Positions 56,816 to 64,000 of a stretch of 64,000 nt of DNA are shown here, piece after piece. The stretch's first letter is position 1; each line of letters begins with the position of its first letter. Below the pieces are notes generated by a model that saw only the letters and a program-made list of their open reading frames with translations, did not search any database and was not told the DNA's origin. Location of the stretch: positions 762,501-826,500 of the forward strand of contig NZ_CP013002.1 of the NCBI RefSeq assembly GCF_001414055.1, written 5' to 3'. Made by a program: the position numbers and the translations under genes. The DNA is from Caulobacter henricii (GTDB taxonomy: Bacteria; Pseudomonadota; Alphaproteobacteria; Caulobacterales; Caulobacteraceae).

Positions 56816-57967
56816 ATGCGCCCAAACTCTCCGGCCCCTTCGCGCCGACAGGCGCTCGGCCTGGGCCTTGCTGCCGGTGCCCTGTCCGGCTTTCCGGCCT
56901 TCGCCGCCACCGGGCCCTCCCTGGCCAGCCTGGCTCGCGACAAGGGGCTTCAGTTCGGCAGCGCCGTCGGTGCCGGACCGGTCGGTGCCCTGACCGGCTC
57001 CTTCGAAGACCGCCGCTACCGTCAGATCCTGGCGGAGGAGTGCGGCCTGCTCGTCCCCGAAAACGAGCTGAAGTGGTATGTCGTCCGCGCCGCCGGACCG
57101 GCCAGTTTCGCCTTCGAACGCGCCGACCGGATCGCCGCCTTTGCCAAGGCCAATGGCCAGGCCCTGCGCGGTCACACCTTGCTGTGGCACCATCCGCAAT
57201 GGTTCCCGGCCTGGATCAAGACCCATGATTTCGGGGCCCAGCCCAAGCTCGCCGCCGCAGCCCTGTTGACGGAACACATCACCACGCTCTGCCAGCGCTA
57301 TCCGCAGATGATCTCGTGGGACGTCGTCAACGAGACCGTCGACCCGGCCGACGGCTCGGTACGCAACACGGTTCTGTCCGACATCCTGGGCCGGGAGCCG
57401 ACCCTGGACCTGGCCTTCCACACGGCCCGTGCGGCCGCGCCCAAGGCTCGCCTCGTCTACAACGACTATATGAGCTGGGAGGTCGGCAACGAGAAGCACC
57501 GCTACGGCGTGCTCAAGCTGCTGGAAGGGTTCCGCAAGCGCGGGACCCCCGTAGATGCCCTGGGCGTCCAGGCCCATATCGGCGCTGAAAATGCCGACAG
57601 CTTCACCGGTTTCGGCAAGCCGCAGGAGCAGGAATGGCGCGCCTTCCTCGATGAGGCCACCGGCATGGGCTATGACCTGCTGGTCACCGAATTCGACGTC
57701 CACGACAAGGGGCTGGTCTATGACTTCGCCCCGCGCGACGCCGCCGTGGCGGCCTATGCCAAGGGCTATTTCGACCTGATGCTGTCCTATCGTCAGACCA
57801 AGGAGGTTTTGGCCTGGGGCATGGTCGACAAGTACTCCTGGCTGCAGGGCCAGTGGCCGCGACAGGACGGCAAAGCCAAACGCCCGACGCTCTATGACGA
57901 CAACTATCAGCCCAAGCCCCTGCGCGAGGCTGTTGCGGCAGCGCTGAAGGCGGCGCCGGCGCGATAG
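56816..57967 (+). CDS. endo-1,4-beta-xylanase, GH10
   Basis: This 383-residue Tat-exported enzyme cleaves the xylan backbone. MRPNSPAPSRRQALGLGLAAG is a twin-arginine signal. The GH10 barrel shows ENELKWYVV, GHTLLWHHPQWFPAW, the acid/base Glu173 in WDVVNET and the nucleophile Glu292 in LLVTEFDVHD. The C-terminal WGMVDKYSWLQGQWP and PTLYDDNYQPKPL follow. Length is that of a single-domain GH10 without carbohydrate-binding module. The Tat signal without anchor suggests periplasmic action on imported oligosaccharides. A terminator stands just before it, yet the TonB receptor is the only obvious promoter source. Confidence 0.95.
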   Translation: MRPNSPAPSRRQALGLGLAAGALSGFPAFAATGPSLASLARDKGLQFGSAVGAGPVGALTGSFEDRRYRQILAEECGLLVPENELKWYVVRAAGPASFAFERADRIAAFAKANGQALRGHTLLWHHPQWFPAWIKTHDFGAQPKLAAAALLTEHITTLCQRYPQMISWDVVNETVDPADGSVRNTVLSDILGREPTLDLAFHTARAAAPKARLVYNDYMSWEVGNEKHRYGVLKLLEGFRKRGTPVDALGVQAHIGAENADSFTGFGKPQEQEWRAFLDEATGMGYDLLVTEFDVHDKGLVYDFAPRDAAVAAYAKGYFDLMLSYRQTKEVLAWGMVDKYSWLQGQWPRQDGKAKRPTLYDDNYQPKPLREAVAAALKAAPAR

Positions 57968-57979
57968 AGGCCAATGCTG

Positions 57980-58080
57980 CAGGCCCCCTCCTGACCGCTA
58001 TCGCGGTCGTCCTCCCCCGGAGGGGGAAGACGCTCTCATCTCTCCCTCCGGGGAAGGAGCGCGCAGCGCGGAGGGGGGCA
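57980..58080. repeat. REP-like intergenic repeat between GH10 and GH43
   Basis: Short palindromes (GACCGCTATCGCGGTC, TCCTCCCCCGGAGGGGGA, CTCCCTCCGGGG) with a GGAGCGCGCAGCGCGGAGGGG motif fill the spacer. Composition and arrangement resemble the copies at 35301 and 59784 but are not the same order. Confidence 0.65.
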
Positions 58081-58104
58081 GTGACAACCCAGTGGAGTTC
58101 TTGA

Positions 58105-59778
58105 ATGATCCGCCCGACCCTGACCGCACTCGCCCTGGCCCTTTCGGTGAGCACCGCCCAGGCCGCGCCCAAGCCCGGCCAGGCCGAGTTTCGCAACTTC
58201 ACCTATGAAGGCGCAGACCCGGTAGACGCCCAGGTCGTCCTGGCCCCAGGCCAGTACCGCAATCCGATCCTCAAGGGCTTCTATCCCGACCCCAGCATCA
58301 CGCGGGTGGGCGGCGACTATTATCTGGTCAACTCGACCTTCGCCTGGTTCCCTGGCCTGCCGGTCTGGCACTCGACCGACCTTGTCCACTGGGCGCAGAT
58401 AGGCAACGCCATCGACCGACCCGGCATGCTCGACTTCAAGCGCCTGGGCCTGTCGCGTGCCGTGTTCGCCCCGGCCATCGAGGAGCATGAGGGCACGTTC
58501 TACATCCTCAACACCTGTGTCGACTGCCAGGGCAATTTCCTGATCACGGCCAAGGATCCCAAGGGCCCGTGGTCGGATCCGGTCTGGCTGCCGACGGTCG
58601 GCGGCATCGACGCCTCGATCTTCTTCGACGAGGATGGTCGCGCCTGGATCCTCAACAATGACGCTCCGCCGGGACCCGCCGAGTATCAGGGCCACCGCGC
58701 CATCTGGATCCAGCAATACGACCCCAAGGCCAAGGTCACGATCGGCCCACGCACCGTGCTGCTGGACAAGGGCGTAGACCCGTCGACCAAGCCGATCTGG
58801 CCTGAGGGGCCGCACATCACCAAGAAGGACGGCTGGTACTATCTGACCGCCGCCGAGGGCGGCACGGCCGAGGGCCACAGCCAGGTCGCCCTGCGGTCCC
58901 GGAGCGTCACCGGCCCCTACACGCCCTATGCCAACAACCCGATCCTGACCCAGCGTGGCCTGCCGAGGGATCGTCCCCTGCCGATCACCTCGGCGGGTCA
59001 TGCCGACCTTGTCGACACCCCTGACGGCCAGTGGTGGGCGACCTTCCTGGCGGTGCGGCCCTATGGCGACGACCTCTACAATACCGGCCGCGAGACCTTC
59101 CTGCTGCCGGTCGAGTGGAAGGACGGCTGGCCGGTGATCCTCGAGAATGGCAAGACCATCCCCTATGCGGCGACGGCCCCGAACCTGCCTGCGCCCAAGG
59201 TCCTGCCTCCCCCCACGACCGGGGCCTTCCAGGCCGTGGAGACCTTTGCCGGTCCCGAACTGCCGCTGAACTGGATGACCCTCCGCATTCCGACCGAACG
59301 CTGGTGGAGCGTGGGCCAGGGGGCCCTGACCCTGAAGGCCCGCCCGGACAAGCTGATCGACCAGCCGTCCTTCTGGGGGCGGCGCCAGCAGCACATCAAC
59401 GCCTCGGTCCAGTTGACGGTGGACTTCGCGCCGACCGCTGACGGTGATCGCGCGGGCCTGACCGCCCTGCAGAGCGATGAGTTCTTCTACTTCCTGGGCG
59501 TGGTGCGCTCGGGCGGCAAGCCGGTCCTGCGGCTGGAGCGCAGGGCCGGTGCCGGTGATCCCGTGGATGGCATGGTGATCGCCGAGGTGCCCCTGACCGG
59601 AACCGGTCCTGTCGATCTGAAGATCACGGCACGGGCCGGCGAGTACGACTTCGCCTATGCCGCAAAGCCGGGGGACTGGAAGGTCCTCAAGGCCGGAGCG
59701 GACGGGACGATACTGTCGACCAGGAAGGCCGGCGGGTTCGTGGGGGCCGTGTTCGGGGTCTATGCGAACGGGAAATGA
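58105..59778 (+). CDS. glycoside hydrolase family 43, beta-xylosidase/arabinofuranosidase, second copy
   Basis: This 557-residue Sec-exported enzyme (MIRPTLTALALALSVSTAQA signal) likely cleaves xylose or arabinose from xylo-oligosaccharides. The propeller holds the base Asp62 in FYPDPSITRVGG, the modulator Asp in GGIDASIFFDEDGR and the acid Glu in WPEGPHITKKDGWYYL. A C-terminal beta-sandwich starting near residue 365 carries WMTLRIPTERWWSV and FWGRRQQHINASV, the usual GH43 C-terminal domain. It differs clearly from the GH43 at 2155 in the N-terminal region, so it may have a different linkage preference. It follows GH10 after a palindromic repeat. Confidence 0.93.
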   Translation: MIRPTLTALALALSVSTAQAAPKPGQAEFRNFTYEGADPVDAQVVLAPGQYRNPILKGFYPDPSITRVGGDYYLVNSTFAWFPGLPVWHSTDLVHWAQIGNAIDRPGMLDFKRLGLSRAVFAPAIEEHEGTFYILNTCVDCQGNFLITAKDPKGPWSDPVWLPTVGGIDASIFFDEDGRAWILNNDAPPGPAEYQGHRAIWIQQYDPKAKVTIGPRTVLLDKGVDPSTKPIWPEGPHITKKDGWYYLTAAEGGTAEGHSQVALRSRSVTGPYTPYANNPILTQRGLPRDRPLPITSAGHADLVDTPDGQWWATFLAVRPYGDDLYNTGRETFLLPVEWKDGWPVILENGKTIPYAATAPNLPAPKVLPPPTTGAFQAVETFAGPELPLNWMTLRIPTERWWSVGQGALTLKARPDKLIDQPSFWGRRQQHINASVQLTVDFAPTADGDRAGLTALQSDEFFYFLGVVRSGGKPVLRLERRAGAGDPVDGMVIAEVPLTGTGPVDLKITARAGEYDFAYAAKPGDWKVLKAGADGTILSTRKAGGFVGAVFGVYANGK

Positions 59779-59783
59779 GGCGC

Positions 59784-59893
59784 TGCTCCCCCTTCGGGGG
59801 AGCTGTCACAGAGTGACTGAGGGGGCATTTGCGGCCTTAGCCGAGCTGGCCCCCTCCGGCCCCTTTGGGCCACCTCCCTCTTAGGGGGAGGAG
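59784..59893. repeat. REP-like intergenic repeat, copy 2
   Basis: GCTCCCCCTTCGGGGGAGC heads the element, then GTCACAGAGTGACTGAGGGGG, CCCCTCCGGCCCCTTTGGGC and a closing CTCCCTCTTAGGGGGAG. The same blocks in the same order occur at 35301-35408. It lies between the convergent GH43 and GH35 genes and may serve as a two-way terminator. Confidence 0.8.
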
Positions 59894-61492
59894 CTAATTG
59901 TACCGATAAAGCTTCACCCTCTGGATCTGGAACCGGCGCGGCTCCAGCCGGACGTGCCGGCCCTGGTGGGTCTCGTCGCCATTCAGCCAGCGACCTTCGA
60001 CCCACCGGCCGTCGACGAAATGGCCCTCGGTTACCTTTTCAAGGCCTACGCCGTCTCCGAAGGTCAGGGTGAGGCCCGAACCGGCGACGAGAAACTCGTC
60101 GTCAGACAGGCGGATCACCAGACCCCCATGGGTCTCGAAGGCCTGCCTGTCCTTCGGTGTCCAGGGGTCGACGAACGAGACCTTCAGCGTCCAGTCGCCC
60201 ATTGCCACGCTCTGCGGTGCCGCATCGACCACGCCCTCGAAGCTGACCGGTGGGCGGAAGCCGCGCATCACGCCCTTGCCCTGGTGCGCCAGGATCGTCG
60301 GGGTCAGTTCGCGGAGCAGTCGATAGGCCCCGGCGAGCGGATTGGCAGACGGGTCGCTCACGGTCTCGATCGCGAAGGGCGAAAAGCCGATGGCGTCATG
60401 CTCGCCGATCGCCCAGAAGGCATTGGCCGGAGCCTCGGCCTTGCCCGCCCGGTCCGCCTCCGGGAGGAACAGGGGATTGCCCGGCCGGTCATACCGGGCC
60501 GCCCAATGGGTGAAGTCGGGATAGTAGATGTCGGGGGCCTGGAACACCGACGGTGCCGCCGCCTTCCAGATCTCATAGAGGTGGGGCAGCGGCCCGGCGC
60601 TGGGATAGCCGCCCGGGGCGACGCAGGGCTTGTTCAGCGCCGCATTGACATACATCGGCAGCGGGTAGGCCTTCTGGCCCGCGCTCGCCAGCCCTTCGAC
60701 AAAGCGCCCGAAAGACCAGGCCTGCCACAGCTCGTCGGTCGCGTCGCTCTTGCCGAACACCTGCTCCCAGCTGCCCGAGCCGGTCTTTCCCCCCTCCGTC
60801 TTTCCAAGGGCCTTTAGAACGGCGGCCGGCACAGGTTTGCGGAACTCGGCCTCCGCCAGAGGTGAGTGATCCCGGGCCGAGGGCAGCATGCCGATCTCGT
60901 TCTCGACCTGGATCATGATTACTGTCCGCTGGTCGCCATCCACTGCCTTCAGGTGGGTCATCAAGGCCACGAAGGCTTTGGTGTCGGCGGCCAGGGTCGC
61001 CGGGCTGGCGGGCGAGAGGATCTCCTGGACCTTGCCCTCGGCCGAGCGCGCCAGGGGGAAGCGCTTGCCGTCGCGTTTCACCCAGGCCGGCGCATAGGTC
61101 GACATGCTGTTCTTCCAGGCGCCGAACCACAACAGGACCAGCCGGGTGTCATGGGCACGGGCCTGGGCGATCACCCCGTCGAGCACAGTGACGTCGAAGC
61201 GCCCCTCCTCGGGCTCGATCTGGTCCCATTCGACCGGGGCTAGAACAGTGTTGAGCCCCAGAGCCTTGAGGGTGGGCCACTGCTTTTCCAGATAGGGCAG
61301 GCTTGAGGCCGTGGAATTGCCCAGCTCTCCGCCCAGGATCAGGAACGGCTTGCCGTCGACCAGCAACTGGGTCGCATCGCCCTGCGAGGCCAGGCGGGGG
61401 ATCTCTTCGGCCCGGATCGGGCCGGCGAAAACTGCGGCGGCCAGGGCGAGGGCAACGAGGTGGAACTTGGAGGTTTGGAGCAGGGTGCGCAT
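59894..61492 (-). CDS. glycoside hydrolase family 35 (beta-galactosidase type) with DUF5597
   Basis: This 532-residue exported enzyme has a signal peptide (about 1-28, [17 protein letters not shown]). The GH35 barrel begins [51 protein letters not shown] and has the acid catalyst in [11 protein letters not shown]. The nucleophile is probably the Glu in LFLPEADR, in the altered style of the DUF5597 subfamily, and the DUF5597 domain fills the C-terminal third. Members in Caulobacter and Xanthomonas lie in xylan or xyloglucan loci and may remove galactose branches. It is transcribed opposite to GH10-GH43. No operator was seen upstream. Confidence 0.9.
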   Translation of the reverse strand: MRTLLQTSKFHLVALALAAAVFAGPIRAEEIPRLASQGDATQLLVDGKPFLILGGELGNSTASSLPYLEKQWPTLKALGLNTVLAPVEWDQIEPEEGRFDVTVLDGVIAQARAHDTRLVLLWFGAWKNSMSTYAPAWVKRDGKRFPLARSAEGKVQEILSPASPATLAADTKAFVALMTHLKAVDGDQRTVIMIQVENEIGMLPSARDHSPLAEAEFRKPVPAAVLKALGKTEGGKTGSGSWEQVFGKSDATDELWQAWSFGRFVEGLASAGQKAYPLPMYVNAALNKPCVAPGGYPSAGPLPHLYEIWKAAAPSVFQAPDIYYPDFTHWAARYDRPGNPLFLPEADRAGKAEAPANAFWAIGEHDAIGFSPFAIETVSDPSANPLAGAYRLLRELTPTILAHQGKGVMRGFRPPVSFEGVVDAAPQSVAMGDWTLKVSFVDPWTPKDRQAFETHGGLVIRLSDDEFLVAGSGLTLTFGDGVGLEKVTEGHFVDGRWVEGRWLNGDETHQGRHVRLEPRRFQIQRVKLYRYN

Positions 61493-61616
61493 GAGTGGTC
61501 AGATGACTGCATTGGACTTGTAAGATCAATCCGGAACCGCATCGGGCCTGGATTTCGGGCGCCTGGTCGCGCTGCGCTCCGCTTGCCGGCAAGGGCACCC
61601 ATGCTAGGCTGCCGGG

Positions 61617-62138
61617 ATGATCCGTCGCATCGTCGCTCTCGCCCTCGTTCCCCTCCTGGCGGCTTCGCCGGGCCTGGCCCAGACGGTGGTCATCGTCCGC
61701 CACGCCGAAAAGGCCGCGCCTAGCGGTGACCCGGACCTGTCGCCGGCCGGTCAAGTGCGGGCCCAGGCCCTGGCCCAGGCGCTCTCGGGTGGACAGGTTG
61801 TCCGGGTGCTGGTGACGCCGCTCAAGCGTACGGGCCAGACGGGTCAGCCCACTGCCCAGGCTGCCGGGATCGAGCCTGTGGCCGTGCCCTTTGACGGCGG
61901 CGATCAGGCCCATGCCGGCCGGGTGGCCGATCTGGCCCGCGCGGTGCCGGTCGAGGCCACGGTGCTGATCGTGGGTCACAGCAACACGGTCGGCAATATC
62001 GCCAGGGCCCTCGGCGACCCCGCTCCCGAGGCGATTACCGACTGCGACTACGACAAGATGACCGTCATCCATCTGCACGGCACAGCGCCGCCGACGGTGA
62101 TCCATACGCGCTATGGCGCACCAACGGCGGCGTGCTGA
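61617..62138 (+). CDS. exported histidine phosphatase family protein
   Basis: This 173-residue protein has a signal peptide (MIRRIVALALVPLLAASPGLAQ) and the phosphoglycerate-mutase-like fold. The catalytic His lies in VVIVRHAEKA and the second His in VLIVGHSNTVGNI, with an Arg in PLKRTGQTGQPTA. It is short, like SixA, and lacks large insertions. A periplasmic phosphatase role is inferred; the substrate is unknown. It is divergent from GH35. Confidence 0.85.
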   Translation: MIRRIVALALVPLLAASPGLAQTVVIVRHAEKAAPSGDPDLSPAGQVRAQALAQALSGGQVVRVLVTPLKRTGQTGQPTAQAAGIEPVAVPFDGGDQAHAGRVADLARAVPVEATVLIVGHSNTVGNIARALGDPAPEAITDCDYDKMTVIHLHGTAPPTVIHTRYGAPTAAC

Positions 62139-62269
62139 CGGGGCAAGGGATTCCTGCGCGGCACCGAATGCGATCTGACTTGCCAAGGCAAAAGGCTTGG
62201 CCGACCCTCCGGATCTGTCGCGACCGCCCTTGACCCTGTGTGCCCTGGGCGCGGCGCCTGGAGGACGTC

Positions 62270-62737
62270 ATGGTGGATCAGATCAATCTTGTGCCCATAG
62301 CCCATGTGCGGGGCGGTCGCGCCGAGGTCATCGATGACGACTGGGGCGGCAGCCGGGCGACCCTCGAGCTCGACCCGGATCGCTTTTCCGCCGAGGCGCT
62401 GGCCGGGCTTGAGGACTTTTCCCATATCGAGGTCATCTTCGTCTTCGATCGGGTGCCGGATGATAAGATCGAGTTCGGCGCGCGGCGGCCGCGCGGTCGC
62501 CCGGACTGGCCCCTGGTCGGGATCTTTGCCCAGCGCGGCAAGAACCGGCCAAACCGGCTGGGCCTCTGCACCTGCAGGCTCATCAGCGTGAAGGGGCTGT
62601 CGGTCGAGGTCGAGGGGCTGGACGCCGTGGACGGCACACCGGTCCTCGACATCAAGCCCGCCATGCAGGGCTTCCTGCCGCGTGAACCCCTGCGCCAGCC
62701 GCCCTGGGCCGCCGAGATCATGGCGGGCTACTGGTAG
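62270..62737 (+). CDS. trmO: TrmO-like protein (tRNA N6-threonylcarbamoyladenosine methyltransferase family)
   Basis: This 155-residue protein of the TsaA/YaeB family methylates N6 of t6A37 in tRNA in characterised members. Motifs are LEDFSHIEVIFVFDRV, RRPRGRPDWPLVGIFAQRGKNRPNRLGL and VEGLDAVDGTPVLDIKPAM. The last two are the SAM and RNA-binding blocks of the family. It lacks the C-terminal extension of E. coli TrmO (235 residues), as many short bacterial homologues do. The ATG follows GGAGG. Confidence 0.88.
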   Translation: MVDQINLVPIAHVRGGRAEVIDDDWGGSRATLELDPDRFSAEALAGLEDFSHIEVIFVFDRVPDDKIEFGARRPRGRPDWPLVGIFAQRGKNRPNRLGLCTCRLISVKGLSVEVEGLDAVDGTPVLDIKPAMQGFLPREPLRQPPWAAEIMAGYW

Positions 62738-62750
62738 GGGCTGAGGCGGC

Positions 62751-63107
62751 TCAAGCGGCTGATTGGGTGGCGACCTGGCAGGCCCGGGCCAGCCGGGTCG
62801 GCGAAACAGGCTTTTCGACCACCTGGTTGCTGCCGCCGCTTGAGACCGAGGCGGCATTGCCGGTGACATAGACCACCGGAATGGGTCCCAGATGGGCCAT
62901 GATCGCCGAGACCGCATCCACGCCGGTGCCGCCGACAATGCGGTAATCGGCCGTGATCAGGTCTGGCCTGTGGCGAAGGGCCAGGTCGAGCGCGTCGCGG
63001 GCATTGTCCGCCACGTCGATCGAGGTGAAACCCTGGTCGCGAAGCAGGACCTCGACTTCCAGGGCGATCAGGATTTCGTCTTCGATGATCAAAGCGTGAC
63101 GCAACAT
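62751..63107 (-). CDS. single-domain response regulator
   Basis: This 118-residue receiver-only protein has the acidic pair in LIIEDEIL, a phospho-acceptor Asp54 in LITADYRI, Thr in VYVTGN and Lys in VVEKPVS. No output domain is present. A GTG 13 codons upstream is an alternative start, since neither has a strong ribosome site. The histidine kinase it serves is not next to it; receivers of this type often act as phosphate sinks or in FixJ-like relays. Confidence 0.85.
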   Translation of the reverse strand: MLRHALIIEDEILIALEVEVLLRDQGFTSIDVADNARDALDLALRHRPDLITADYRIVGGTGVDAVSAIMAHLGPIPVVYVTGNAASVSSGGSNQVVEKPVSPTRLARACQVATQSAA

Positions 63108-63231
63108 GTTTTCAAGCAACCCAATTCGCGCAGTCCCCAGGATCACATGGCCGAATGATTCCCGGTCCCGACAAGCGGTCGGCGGGCCTCAATCGCCTTC
63201 AGGGACTGCGGCTTAAGGTCACCGCAGCGCG

Positions 63232-63981
63232 TTACTTCTTCCGGTCGCCACCCCAGGGCAGGCTTTGCTTGACCTGATCGAGAGGCGTCTTGGTCACCAC
63301 CACGGGGGGCGGCACATAGACCGTGGGGGCCTTGATCGGATAGGCCCGCCAGCCGGACTGGATCAGGGCGGAGAAGCCCTGGCATCGCGGCATGACCCGC
63401 ACGGCACCGGTGCGAGGCTTGGGGAAGGGCTGAGGCTGCCGCATCTCCTGCCGCTTGGGGTCGACGAACCACCAGTCGCCGGGCAGGCCATAGCCCTTTT
63501 CCCCACCGGTCCGGACCGCCTGATAGGCGATGTTGGCCTGGAAACTGGGCACGCCATAGCGGAGCATGGCCCGCAGGAAGATGGCGTCGGCCTCCTCGCG
63601 CTTGCCCGGTTCGCCCACGGCATAGAGCCAGTCATGGACGATGGCGGCGCGGGCCGTCGGGCCCTGGGGATCGACAAAGCCCTGGCCGTACCAGGGCACG
63701 CTGGCGAAGTCGGTGACATACCAGCGCGGGACGACGATGACCTTGCCGGTCTCGACGTCGCAATAGGGGAACTCGGCGTCCAGGGTGAACAGCTTGCGGC
63801 CGGCCTTGGTCTGGTTGAACAGCACGACGGGCTGGGGCGTCAGCGAACTCGGCGGTGTGGGGGCGACCACCGGGATATAGACCGTCTCATGGGTCTGGGT
63901 GGCGCAGCCGGCGACTGTCAGGGTCGATACCAGGGCGGCGATGGCAAGGAGAGGAGTTCTGAGCGGGCGCAAGACGGTCAT
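63232..63981 (-). CDS. DUF1353 lipoprotein
   Basis: This 249-residue protein has a lipoprotein signal (LVSTLTVAGC, lipobox ending at Cys25). The DUF1353 domain follows, with VPRWYVTDFASVPWYGQGFVDPQGPTARAAIVHDWLYAVG; its HDWLY block is the hallmark. A proline-rich tail (AYPIKAPTVYVPPPVVV) ends it. Similar proteins occur in prophages and as free genes; their function is unknown. No other phage gene is seen, so this is probably a resident gene. Its upstream region lies at the window edge. Confidence 0.82.
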   Translation of the reverse strand: MTVLRPLRTPLLAIAALVSTLTVAGCATQTHETVYIPVVAPTPPSSLTPQPVVLFNQTKAGRKLFTLDAEFPYCDVETGKVIVVPRWYVTDFASVPWYGQGFVDPQGPTARAAIVHDWLYAVGEPGKREEADAIFLRAMLRYGVPSFQANIAYQAVRTGGEKGYGLPGDWWFVDPKRQEMRQPQPFPKPRTGAVRVMPRCQGFSALIQSGWRAYPIKAPTVYVPPPVVVTKTPLDQVKQSLPWGGDRKK

Positions 63982-64000
63982 CGGGCAGGGGAGGTGAGGG

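Noticed and set aside
63232..63981. Prophage signature from the DUF1353 protein
   Set aside because: No portal, terminase, tail or integrase gene is visible nearby. DUF1353 lipoproteins also occur as ordinary chromosomal genes.

Overview
The window is chromosomal DNA of a Caulobacter-type alphaproteobacterium: high GC, several TonB-dependent receptors, a Caulobacter-length flagellin behind a sigma-54 promoter, and the complete Weimberg xylose operon in the C. crescentus order xylX-A-B-C-D with near-identical proteins. Most of it is one hemicellulose (glucuronoxylan) utilisation region, interrupted by an iron/flavin redox operon, a chemotaxis gene and housekeeping genes.

Layout. 0.2-1.2 kb: flagellin. 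1.2-8 kb: acetylesterase, GH43 and MFS sugar transporter (minus strand), facing away from a TonB receptor. 8-12 kb: CorA, YghU-type GST and small unknowns. 11.9-18.2 kb: xylXABCD (minus strand), with a perfect 14-bp XylR-type operator ahead of xylX and a LacI-family regulator just upstream. 19.4-24.5 kb: mobA, then a Fur-box operon PepSY / DUF2271 / DUF4198 / ApbE / flavodoxin-FNR reductase, in which DUF2271 carries a flavinylation motif. 24.6-28.4 kb: a cysteine-less LOV-like PAS protein, a soluble PAS chemoreceptor and a five-repeat Tat protein, in locally AT-rich DNA with a G10 tract and an inverted-repeat relic. 28.6-32.6 kb: M61 and DUF885 peptidases. 32.9-37.4 kb: GH3 and an SGNH acetylesterase. 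37.5-40 kb: a hydrolase and a coupled secreted unknown. 40-44.5 kb: GntR regulator and mannonate dehydratase, divergent from GH67 alpha-glucuronidase. 44.5-46.6 kb: hybrid histidine kinase. 46.9-61.5 kb: four tandem tryptophan-halogenase-like flavoproteins divergent from a 1069-aa TonB receptor, then GH10, GH43 and GH35. The end holds a histidine phosphatase, TrmO-like protein, response regulator and DUF1353 lipoprotein.

How it works together (inference from families). Xylan fragments cross the outer membrane through TonB receptors. GH10, GH43, GH3, GH67, GH35 and acetylesterases trim them. Xylose enters by the MFS carrier and is oxidised by XylB, C, D, X and A to 2-oxoglutarate. Uronate flux ends in ManD. 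Three operator types are visible by eye: TGTTAGCGCTAACA (XylR type), TGGTNNNACCA (GntR/FadR type) and TGNNACCGGTNNCA (LacI type). The halogenase/TonB-receptor divergent promoter carries the first two, which places the unexplained halogenase-like array inside the xylan regulon. All starts and sites were judged by eye; no database search was run.
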